Positions 52,625-64,000 of a stretch of 64,000 nucleotides of DNA are shown here, piece after piece. How positions within the stretch are numbered: position 1 is the first letter of the stretch; each line of letters opens with the position of its first letter. The DNA is taken from assembly GCF_000829825.1 (NCBI RefSeq), contig NZ_JXSL01000027.1, positions 248,001 to 312,000 of the forward strand, given 5' to 3'. The position numbers and the translations under genes are program-made. The notes beneath the pieces were generated by a model. That model had not been told where the DNA came from, did no database searches, and worked only from the letters and a program-made list of their open reading frames with translations. Source of the stretch: Paramagnetospirillum magnetotacticum MS-1 (lineage in GTDB: Bacteria; Pseudomonadota; Alphaproteobacteria; Rhodospirillales; Magnetospirillaceae).

Positions 52625-53839
52625 CTACTTCTTCACCAGCGAGCAGGTGCTTTCGGACAGAGGCTGATAGGCCTCGTCACCCGGAATGGTGCGGACGATC
52701 TTGTAGTAGTCCCAGGGCCCCTTGGACTCGGACGGCTTCTTGACCTGGGCCAGATACATGTCGTGGACCATGCGGCCATCGGCGCGGATCTTGCCGTTCT
52801 TGGCGAAGAAGTCGTTGATGGGCAGCTTGCGCATCTCGTCGGCCACCTTGATGCCTTCGTCGGTCTTGGCGGCTGCTGCGGCCCGCAGGTAATGCAGAAC
52901 CTGGGAATAGGTGCCCGCATGGACCATGGACGGCATTTTGCCATTGCCCATCTTCTCGGACCAGCGCTTGGACCAGGCGCGCGTCTGGTCATCCATGTCC
53001 CAGTAGAAACCGGTGGTCAGCATCATGCCCTGAGCGGTTTCAAGGCCCAGCGAGTGGATGTCGGTGATGAACACCAAAAGACCGGCCAGTTGCTGGCCCG
53101 CCTGGGTGATGCCGAATTCCTTGGCCTGCTTGATGGCGTTGATGGTGTCGGCGCCCGCATTGGCCAGACCGATGATCTGGGCGCCCGATGCCTGGGCCTG
53201 GAGCAGGAAGGACGAGAAGTCGGAATTGGGGAAGGGGTGCTTGACCGCGCCCTTGACCTCGCCGCCATTGGCCTTAACCACCTTCTCGGTCTGGGCCTGG
53301 AGGTTGTGGCCGAAGGCATAGTCGGCGGTGAGGAAGAACCAGGTCTTGCCGCCGTTCTTCACCACAGCATTGCCCGTGCCGTTGGCCAGGGCGTAGGTGT
53401 CGTAGGTCCAGTGAAAGCCGGTGGGCGAGCATTTGTCGTTGGTCAGCGGCGTGGATGCGGCGCCCGAGACCAGATCGATCTTGCCCTTTTCCTTGGACAC
53501 TTCGCGCACCGCGATGGCGGCGGCCGTGGTCACCAGTTCGGCGATCACGTCCACCTGTTCGGTGTCATACCATTTGCGCGCGATGCCCGAGGCGATATCG
53601 GCCTTGTTCTGATGGTCAGCCGAGATCAATTCGATGGGCTGGCCGTTGATCTTGCCGCCGAAATCGTCGATGGCCATCTGGGCGGCGACAATGGTGCCCT
53701 TACCCGCCAGATCGGAATAGGTTCCCGACAGGTCGGTGAGTACGCCGATCTTGACCTTGCCGTCGCTGTACTGGGCATGCGCCATGCCGGTGGACAGGGC
53801 CAGCGCCGCGGCGCCGAGCAGAAGCCTCTTCATCACCAT
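52625..53839 (-). CDS. livK: Periplasmic substrate-binding protein of Liv-type ABC transporter
   Basis: A 404-residue type I binding protein with a signal peptide (about residues 1-24, ending MAHAQ). The mature start DGKVKIGVLTDLSGTYSDLAG and the ADHQNKADIASGIARKWYD segment are typical of the HAAT/Liv family. It is longer than classic LivK (about 345). Substrate cannot be read; such proteins bind amino acids, amides, urea or aromatic acids. GGAGG precedes ATG 53839. Confidence 0.9.
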   Translation of the reverse strand: MVMKRLLLGAAALALSTGMAHAQYSDGKVKIGVLTDLSGTYSDLAGKGTIVAAQMAIDDFGGKINGQPIELISADHQNKADIASGIARKWYDTEQVDVIAELVTTAAAIAVREVSKEKGKIDLVSGAASTPLTNDKCSPTGFHWTYDTYALANGTGNAVVKNGGKTWFFLTADYAFGHNLQAQTEKVVKANGGEVKGAVKHPFPNSDFSSFLLQAQASGAQIIGLANAGADTINAIKQAKEFGITQAGQQLAGLLVFITDIHSLGLETAQGMMLTTGFYWDMDDQTRAWSKRWSEKMGNGKMPSMVHAGTYSQVLHYLRAAAAAKTDEGIKVADEMRKLPINDFFAKNGKIRADGRMVHDMYLAQVKKPSESKGPWDYYKIVRTIPGDEAYQPLSESTCSLVKK

Positions 53840-53861
53840 GTTGTACGTCCTCCCATTGGTG

Positions 53862-54572
53862 TTAAACGCCGAGATAAGTCTTCAGCTTTTCCATATTGGC
53901 CGCCAAGGCTTCGTTGGGGATCATGTCGATCACCTGCCCGTGCTCGACCACGTAATGGCGGTCGGCGACGGTGGCGGCGAAGTGAAAATTCTGTTCCACC
54001 AGCAAGATGGTGAAACCTCTCTCTCGTAAGGTACGGATGATGTCGCCGATATGCTGAACGATGACCGGGGCCAAGCCCTCGGTGGGCTCGTCCAGCAGCA
54101 GCATATCGGCGCCGGTGCGCAGGATCCTGGCGATGGCCAGCATCTGCTGCTCGCCGCCTGACAGTTTGGTTCCCTGGCTGGAGCCGCGCTCCAACAGGCG
54201 GGGGAAGAGGGCGTAGACCTCGTCCAAGGGAAGGCCGCCCGGCTTGATGATGGGGGGCAGCACCATGTTCTCTTTCACGGTCAGCGAGGAGAAGATGCCG
54301 CGCTCTTCCGGGCAATAAGCCAGACCCAGCCGCGCGATGCGGTTGGACGAGAGAGTGATGGTCTCGGTGCCCTGGTATTTCACCGAACCGGCGCGCTTGC
54401 CCACGATGCCCATGATGGAGCGCATGGTGGTGGTCTTGCCGACGCCGTTGCGGCCCAGCAGGGTGACCACTTCGCCCTTGGGCACGTCGAAGCTCATGCC
54501 ATGCAGCACATGGGATTCGCCGTAATGGGCGTGCAGATCCCTGACGGAAAGGAGAATTTCGGACTCAGCCAT
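53862..54572 (-). CDS. livF: Branched-chain amino acid-type ABC ATPase LivF
   Basis: A 236-residue ATPase. Walker A is LLGRNGVGKTTTMRSIMG, the signature LSGGEQQMLAIARIL, and Walker B MLLLDEPTEGLAP. YCPEERGIFSSLTVKENM is a LivF landmark. It overlaps the livG end by 8 bases and is followed by livK. Confidence 0.96.
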   Translation of the reverse strand: MAESEILLSVRDLHAHYGESHVLHGMSFDVPKGEVVTLLGRNGVGKTTTMRSIMGIVGKRAGSVKYQGTETITLSSNRIARLGLAYCPEERGIFSSLTVKENMVLPPIIKPGGLPLDEVYALFPRLLERGSSQGTKLSGGEQQMLAIARILRTGADMLLLDEPTEGLAPVIVQHIGDIIRTLRERGFTILLVEQNFHFAATVADRHYVVEHGQVIDMIPNEALAANMEKLKTYLGV

Positions 54573-55335
54573 GGCCTGCCGCTCCGTGCCCAGATCCCAT
54601 ATAGGCTTCGACCACCTCGGGATTGTCGGTGATCTCGGCATAGCTGCCCTCGGCCAGGACCCGGCCCAGCTTCAGCACCGTGATGGTGTCCGAGAGGTCG
54701 GCGACCACCGAGAGGTTATGCTCCACCATCAAGATGGTGCGGTTGGCCGATACCCGGCGGATCAGTTCCGCGGTGCGCTTGACGTCCTCAGTCCCCATGC
54801 CTGCCATGGGCTCGTCCAGCAGCAGCATCTCGGGGTCCAGCGCCAAGGTGGTGGCGATTTCCAGCGCCCTTTTGCGGCCATAGGACAATTCACCGGCCGG
54901 GGTGTCGCGATATTGGGCGACCCCCACATCCTCGATCAGTTCCTCGGCGCGGGCGTTGAGTTCGTCAAGACACCGGTCAGACCGCCAGAACTGGAACGAC
55001 TTGCCCTGGCGGCGCTGCAGCGCGACGCGGACGTTTTCCAGAACCGTCAAATGGCCGAACACCGCCGAGATCTGGAACGAGCGAACCATGCCCTGGCGCG
55101 CGATGGCGGCCGGTTGGGTGTGAGTGATGTCGGTGCCGTTGAACAGGATCTGGCCCCGCGTGGGCGTCAGAAATTTGGTCACCAGATTGAAGCAGGTGGT
55201 CTTGCCCGCGCCATTGGGGCCGATCAGCGCGTGGATGGTGTGGCGGCGAATCTTGAGATTAACGTCGGACACGGCGACGAAACCCCTGAACTCCTTGGTC
55301 AAGGAGCGGGTCTCGACGATGAAGTCGTCTCCCAT
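54565..55335 (-). CDS. livG: Branched-chain amino acid-type ABC ATPase LivG
   Basis: A 256-residue ATPase. Walker A is LIGPNGAGKTTCFNLVTK, the LSYGRKRALEIATTLAL signature follows, then MLLLDEPMAGM. It is the first gene of the transporter operon. ATG 55335 is chosen; the open frame upstream is less typical. GGAGGTGTCCGC precedes the start. Confidence 0.96.
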   Translation of the reverse strand: MGDDFIVETRSLTKEFRGFVAVSDVNLKIRRHTIHALIGPNGAGKTTCFNLVTKFLTPTRGQILFNGTDITHTQPAAIARQGMVRSFQISAVFGHLTVLENVRVALQRRQGKSFQFWRSDRCLDELNARAEELIEDVGVAQYRDTPAGELSYGRKRALEIATTLALDPEMLLLDEPMAGMGTEDVKRTAELIRRVSANRTILMVEHNLSVVADLSDTITVLKLGRVLAEGSYAEITDNPEVVEAYMGSGHGAAGHG

Positions 55336-55861
55336 GCGGACACCTCCCTGCGGCGACCTTATCGGGCGATCGCGCGCGGGAGTTTTTCCCGTCTGCCCGG
55401 ACGCCTGAATATTATTCATTAAATAAGGCCATCAAAATCGCACCCTGTCAAAGCATGGAATTACCGGACAAGGCTCATCGGGTGAATACCGTATCTCAAG
55501 GCTAGATCCCCAATTCCCGCGAGTCGAAATCTGTGATCTCCTCGAGAAGGAATGAGGGAATTGACCCTCCCTTTTACAAGGGGGCCGTCATAAGCCTGTG
55601 GTGACCGGTCAAGTCTATGCCCGCTTCCTGCCAGATCCCGTGCTTGTCCCAGGTGTCCCTTGGCATTGACCGACTCTGTCTGCGGGGGGGCCGCAACCTA
55701 CTCTTGGCGAACTCGGCGGAATGCCGTATGAAGTCCAACTTGGCTGATCGCCGTCGGTGATCGGGCAGGGGGGCTGTCGTGCCCGCCCAAGGGACGGATT
55801 GGGTGTGTAGTCAGGCTTTGCGGCCGGTAGGGGGCGCAAGGCGGTATATAAGGAACATGAA
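55336..55861. other. 526-base divergent intergenic region between livG and gltB
   Basis: No convincing gene is present; short frames in it have no recognisable content. It must contain divergent promoters for the livGFKHM and gltBD operons. No sigma-54 -24/-12 element or classic NtrC palindrome was found by eye. The central part is lower in GC than the flanks. Confidence 0.6.
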
Positions 55862-60493
<4,632 letters not shown>

Positions 60494-60494
60494 A

Positions 60495-61913
60495 ATGGGA
60501 AAGGCTACCGGTTTCAAGGAATTCGAGCGCAAGACCCCGGGCTATGAGGCCCCGGCCGAGCGCGTGAAGCATTATCGCGAATTCACCACGCCGCTGACCA
60601 ACGAGGAATTGGCCTGCCAGGGGGCGCGCTGCATGGATTGCGGCATTCCCTTCTGTCACCAGGGCTGCCCGGTCAACAATATCATTCCCGACTGGAATGA
60701 TCTGGTGTACCGCAACCGTTGGCAGGAGGCCGCCGAGGTTCTCCACTCGACCAACAATTTCCCGGAATTCACCGGCCGCGTCTGCCCGGCTCCTTGCGAG
60801 GCGGCGTGCACGCTCAACATTACCGACAGCCCCGTGGCCATCAAGACCATCGAACATGCGGTGGTCGAACGCGCCTTCGCCGAAGGCTGGCTGGTGCCCG
60901 ATCTGCCGAAGCGCGAGACCGGAAAGATGGTGGCGGTGGTGGGCGGCGGCCCGGCTGGCATGGCGGCGGCGCAGCAACTGGCCCGCGCCGGCCACGCCGT
61001 GACCCTGTTCGAGAAGAACGCCCAGGTGGGCGGTCTGCTGCGCTACGGCATTCCCGACTTCAAGTTGGAGAAGGCGGTCATCGACCGCCGCGTGGCGCAA
61101 ATGGAGGCCGAGGGCGTCACCATTCGGGCCAACACCCATGTGGGTGTGACGTTCCCGGTCAAGGACCTGCTGGACGGTTTCGATGCCGTCGTGCTGACGG
61201 GTGGTTCGGAAAAGCCGCGTGATCTGCCGGTTCCAGGACGCGAGCTGAACGGCGTTCATTTCGCCATGGACTTCCTCACCCAGCAGAACCGACGCAATTC
61301 GGGCGAGGCGGTCGGCGTCGCCGATATCCTGGCCAAGGGCAAGAAGGTCGTGGTGATCGGCGGCGGCGATACCGGCGCCGACTGCGTCGGCACCTCCAAC
61401 CGCCAGGGCGCCGCCTCCATCACTCAGATCGAGATCATGCCCCGTCCGCCTGAAAAGGAGGACAAGGGCCTGTCCTGGCCATTATGGCCCAATCGGCTGC
61501 GGACCTCGTCCTCCCATGATGAAGGCTGCGAGCGCCGCTGGGCGGTCTCCACCGTGCGTTTCACGGGCAAGGACGGCCAGGTCACCGGCCTCGACTGCAC
61601 CGAGGTGGATGCCAAGTTCCAACCCATTCCCGGCACCGAGTTCAAACTGGAGGCCGATCTGGTCCTGCTGGCCATGGGCTTCGTCCATCCTGTCCATGAG
61701 GGACTGGTTGAGGGTCTGGGACTGGAGAAGGACGGGCGCGGCAATGTCAAGGCCGACACCATCGCCTATCAGACCAATAATCCCAAGGTTTTCGCCGCTG
61801 GCGACATCCGCCGCGGTCAGAGCCTGGTGGTCTGGGCCATCCGCGAGGGGCGTCAGGCGGCGCGCGCCGTGGATGCCTTTCTCATGGGCTCCAGCGACCT
61901 GCCTGCCTGCTGA
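60495..61913 (+). CDS. gltD: Glutamate synthase small subunit (beta)
   Basis: A 472-residue FAD/NADPH flavoprotein that feeds electrons to GltB. The N-terminal Cys cluster region is [19 protein letters not shown], followed by [11 protein letters not shown]. The FAD motif is [17 protein letters not shown] and the NADPH motif [19 protein letters not shown] 60495 is 1 base after the gltB stop, with GGGAGGG upstream, so the pair is coupled. Confidence 0.97.
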   Translation: MGKATGFKEFERKTPGYEAPAERVKHYREFTTPLTNEELACQGARCMDCGIPFCHQGCPVNNIIPDWNDLVYRNRWQEAAEVLHSTNNFPEFTGRVCPAPCEAACTLNITDSPVAIKTIEHAVVERAFAEGWLVPDLPKRETGKMVAVVGGGPAGMAAAQQLARAGHAVTLFEKNAQVGGLLRYGIPDFKLEKAVIDRRVAQMEAEGVTIRANTHVGVTFPVKDLLDGFDAVVLTGGSEKPRDLPVPGRELNGVHFAMDFLTQQNRRNSGEAVGVADILAKGKKVVVIGGGDTGADCVGTSNRQGAASITQIEIMPRPPEKEDKGLSWPLWPNRLRTSSSHDEGCERRWAVSTVRFTGKDGQVTGLDCTEVDAKFQPIPGTEFKLEADLVLLAMGFVHPVHEGLVEGLGLEKDGRGNVKADTIAYQTNNPKVFAAGDIRRGQSLVVWAIREGRQAARAVDAFLMGSSDLPAC

Positions 61914-61927
61914 ATTGCTTAGTATCG

Positions 61928-61961
61928 GGGAGGGTGCCGACCAGACAAGTGGCGCCCTCCC
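61928..61961 (+). terminator. Hairpin terminator after gltD
   Basis: An 11-bp stem GGGAGGGTGCC/GGCGCCCTCCC with one T-G pair and a 12-nt loop. It is followed by TAGAGATCTTTTC, a weak U-tract. It lies 15 bases after the gltD stop. Confidence 0.75.
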
Positions 61962-62231
61962 TAGAGATCTTTTCGATATTAGTGAACGCCATTGATTTTG
62001 TTAGTGGCCATAACAAAATCAAGAAAGCGAATTCACAAAATCAAATTCTGCGAATTTACGCCGTCTTCTTTTCATAATGCTGTTTTCTTAGAGTGGTGCG
62101 CCCGATGGCTTGCGCCAATGGTATGCATATTCGAAATCGGTATTTGGACTTATTGACTAGTACAGAAGGTCGTCATAGAACGGATAAAGATGGAGGGTCC
62201 GTATCAATATCGGCCTTGGGATATATGTCGA
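61962..62231. other. AT-rich leader of the chemoreceptor gene
   Basis: With the gltD terminator this makes a 318-base gap free of genes. It is markedly AT-rich and holds a repeat cluster (61992-62056). No sigma-54 or sigma-28 motif could be assigned with confidence. Confidence 0.5.
61992..62056. promoter_or_regulatory. Repeat cluster upstream of chemoreceptor, candidate operator array
   Basis: A perfect inverted repeat has 12-bp arms TTGATTTTGTTA (61992-62003) and TAACAAAATCAA (62011-62022). The core ACAAAATCAA recurs at 62035-62044. Copies are thus spaced 21 and 22 bases, two helical turns. GCGAATT also repeats at 62027 and 62050. The layout suggests several protomers of a regulator bound on one face of the DNA. 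Confidence 0.6.
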
Positions 62232-63920
62232 ATGTCTATCAGTAATTGGCGTTTCAGAGCCAAGATTCTTCTCATCGTTGTGCTGTCGCTGCTGGGTATG
62301 GCGACGATCATCGCGGTGAATCTCGCCAATCTCCATGACGAGTTGATGACGGCCCGCAAGGTCAAGACCCAGCATGTGGTCGAAACCGCTCACAGCGTCA
62401 TCAGCCATTACGTCAAACTGGCCAAATCCGGTCAGATGACCACCGAGGCCGCCCAGGCTGCCGCTATCGACGCCATCAAGAACATGCGCTATTCCGGAAC
62501 CGAGTATTTCTGGATCAACAGCCTGGCGGGCAAGATGGTCGTCCACCCCATCCGCCCCGACATGCAAGGCCAGGACCTGATGGGTCTGAAGGATCCGGCG
62601 GGCAAGAATTTCTTCGCCTCGATGATTGAGGTGGTCAATAAGGACAAGGCCGGTTTCGTCGATTATCTGTGGCCCAAACCCGGATTCGACAAGCCGGTTC
62701 CCAAGCTGTCCTACGTCAAGGGGATAGATGAATGGGCGTGGCTGGTGGGGTCGGGCATCTATATCGATGACGTGGACACCGCTTTTCGCGCCGAGGTCGT
62801 TCAAATTGGCGGCATCGTGGCTGGTGTGGTGTTTATAGTGTTGCTGGTGTCCTGGTGGATCGGCAAGAACGTTGTCGATGGCATGCACAATGTCACCGGC
62901 GGAATCCGCAAACTGGCCGAGGGCGACACCGCTGTCGAGATCAGGGGGGCTGATCGCGGCGACGAGATCGGTGATCTGGTCCGTGCCGCTGAGATCTTTC
63001 GCGAACACTCTCTGACCATGGAACGGATGTCGGCGGAACGGGCTGAAAATCGCCGTCAGGCAGAGGTGGAACGCCGCTCCACCCTGTCCGGTCTGGCCGA
63101 CGAGTTGGAGCGCGGCGTCAAATCGACCGTGGTGATGGTCAGCGATTCCGCCAATCGCATGCAGACGACGGCCAATGGCATGGCGGGTTCTATCGATCAC
63201 GCCTCGCGGGAAAGTCAGGCCGTGGCGGCGGCTGCCCAGCAGACCTCGTCCAACGTGGAAACAGTGGCCGCCGCGGCCGAGGAATTGTCGTCATCCATTC
63301 GCGGCATCGGCGCTCAGGTGATGGAAAGCGCTCATATCGCCAAGGAGGCTGTTGACGCCGCCAACCGCACCGATTCCGTGGTGCGCGGCCTGTCCGAGGC
63401 CGCCGACCGGATCGGAGAGGTGGTGCGCCTGATCAATGATATCGCAGGTCAGACCAATTTGCTGGCTCTGAACGCCACCATCGAGGCCGCTCGGGCGGGC
63501 GAGGCTGGCAAGGGCTTCGCCGTGGTGGCCAATGAGGTCAAGCATCTGGCCAGCCAGACCGCCAGGGCCACCGAAGAGATCGGCCAGCAGATCGCCTCCA
63601 TCCAATCGACCACTGCCGACGCGGTGGGTGCCATCGAGTCCATCGGCAAAACCATCGGCCGCATGGATGAGATTGCCGGTTCCATCGCCGATGCGGTGGA
63701 GCAGCAGGGCGCGGCGACTCAGGAAATCGCCCGCAATGTCCACGAGGCGGCCGATGGGGCAGAGGAGGTATCGCGCCACATCTCCTCCATCAGCCGGACC
63801 GCATCGGAAGCCGGTGTGGCAGCCCGCGAATTGTTGGAAGCGGCGGCGGAATTGGCTGGAGAGTCCGAAACCCTGCGCAGCGGCGTGGACCGTTTCCTGG
63901 GCGAAGTGCGGGCAATGTAG
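62232..63920 (+). CDS. Methyl-accepting chemotaxis protein with Cache sensor
   Basis: A 562-residue chemoreceptor. The first membrane helix is at about 8-30 ([20 protein letters not shown]). A single Cache (sCache_2) periplasmic domain contains [20 protein letters not shown]. The second helix is at about 190-210, then HAMP (about 211-265). The signalling domain has the hairpin tip [23 protein letters not shown] 62232 (MSISNWRF) is preferred; the ATG at 62190 adds an unusual leader. sCache_2 receptors often sense organic acids or small metabolites. Confidence 0.92.
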   Translation: MSISNWRFRAKILLIVVLSLLGMATIIAVNLANLHDELMTARKVKTQHVVETAHSVISHYVKLAKSGQMTTEAAQAAAIDAIKNMRYSGTEYFWINSLAGKMVVHPIRPDMQGQDLMGLKDPAGKNFFASMIEVVNKDKAGFVDYLWPKPGFDKPVPKLSYVKGIDEWAWLVGSGIYIDDVDTAFRAEVVQIGGIVAGVVFIVLLVSWWIGKNVVDGMHNVTGGIRKLAEGDTAVEIRGADRGDEIGDLVRAAEIFREHSLTMERMSAERAENRRQAEVERRSTLSGLADELERGVKSTVVMVSDSANRMQTTANGMAGSIDHASRESQAVAAAAQQTSSNVETVAAAAEELSSSIRGIGAQVMESAHIAKEAVDAANRTDSVVRGLSEAADRIGEVVRLINDIAGQTNLLALNATIEAARAGEAGKGFAVVANEVKHLASQTARATEEIGQQIASIQSTTADAVGAIESIGKTIGRMDEIAGSIADAVEQQGAATQEIARNVHEAADGAEEVSRHISSISRTASEAGVAARELLEAAAELAGESETLRSGVDRFLGEVRAM

Positions 63921-63947
63921 CCGTCTTGACTGTCCTCAAGGCGATAT

Positions 63948-63980
63948 GACCGGCGGTGGGGCACCATTCGCCGGTCTTTC
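63948..63980 (+). terminator. Hairpin terminator after the chemoreceptor
   Basis: A perfect 8-bp stem GACCGGCG/CGCCGGTC (63948-63955 with 63969-63976) is followed by TTTCGTTT. It lies 28 bases after the stop. Confidence 0.75.
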
Positions 63981-64000
63981 GTTTGAGGATGTTCGTTCAT

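Noticed and set aside
55336-55861. Sigma-54 promoter for gltBD
   Set aside because: No GG-N10-GC element with TGGCAC/TTGC-like boxes could be found in the gap.
61992-62022. Rho-independent terminator
   Set aside because: The 12-bp inverted repeat is AT-rich, has no U-tract and lies beyond the GC-rich gltD terminator; an operator is more likely.
63719-64000. Minus-strand frame at the right edge
   Set aside because: It is antisense to the end of the chemoreceptor signalling domain and crosses its terminator.

Overview
The window is a dense, high-GC chromosomal segment with no rRNA, tRNA, CRISPR array or complete mobile element. Gene content and order point to an alphaproteobacterium of the Rhodospirillales, most likely Magnetospirillum-like. 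The signs are the pdxJ-acpS-lepB-rnc-era-recO block, a pyruvate dehydrogenase beta subunit with its own lipoyl domain, a GapR-type DUF2312 protein, a single bifunctional Rel/Spo gene, a basic 41-residue L36, and many PAS/GGDEF/histidine-kinase/chemoreceptor genes. The genus is an inference; no magnetosome genes are present here.

Layout. 1-2746: end of valS, a PAS-GGDEF diguanylate cyclase and a convergent bacteriohemerythrin. 2807-6867: a family-5 uracil-DNA glycosylase coupled to a NYN-domain protein, divergent from rpoZ and rsh. 6891-13788: a secreted Tudor-like protein, then pdxJ-acpS-lepB-rnc, a large membrane protein, era, a small membrane protein and recO. 13924-15681: an AT-richer orphan ParB-like gene. 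15877-22700: an aminobenzoate/benzoate-type CoA ligase behind a FadR(TetR)-type operator, a TPR-radical SAM protein and a 1193-residue hybrid kinase. 22784-28245: rpmJ, an N-formylglutamate amidohydrolase-like gene, a tiny lipoprotein, gapR, folB, folK, two DUF465 proteins, pfkA and ubiX. 28552-30468: a propionyl-CoA synthetase preceded by TTTGCAAA sites.

31296-35781 is a complete zinc-starvation locus. A Zur box at 33706-33728 lies between znuA-hisI-COG0523 (minus) and zur-znuC-znuB (plus). 35887-41802 holds an unknown protein, a CHASE-PAS histidine kinase, and an outer-membrane factor lipoprotein with a long Pro/Ala tail coupled to mgtC. 42136-49791 is the pyruvate dehydrogenase/lipoate block pdhA-pdhB-pdhC-two unknown ORFs-lpdA-lipA-RatA-like. 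49999-55335 is a branched-chain amino acid-type ABC transporter (livGFKHM) followed by a Crp/Fnr regulator. 55862-61913 is gltBD (glutamate synthase). A chemoreceptor with an unusual repeat-rich upstream region ends the window.

The clearest new or testable signals are regulatory: the FadR-type operator at 15827, the TTTGCAAA cluster before prpE, the Zur box with hisI in its regulon, and the 10-bp repeats spaced about 21-22 bp before the chemoreceptor. Among proteins, the orphan ParB-like gene, the NYN-UDG pair, the two unknown ORFs inside the pdh operon, the Pro/Ala-tailed outer-membrane factor and the 40-residue lipoprotein deserve a second look. I did not find a clear new multi-gene defence or secretion system.
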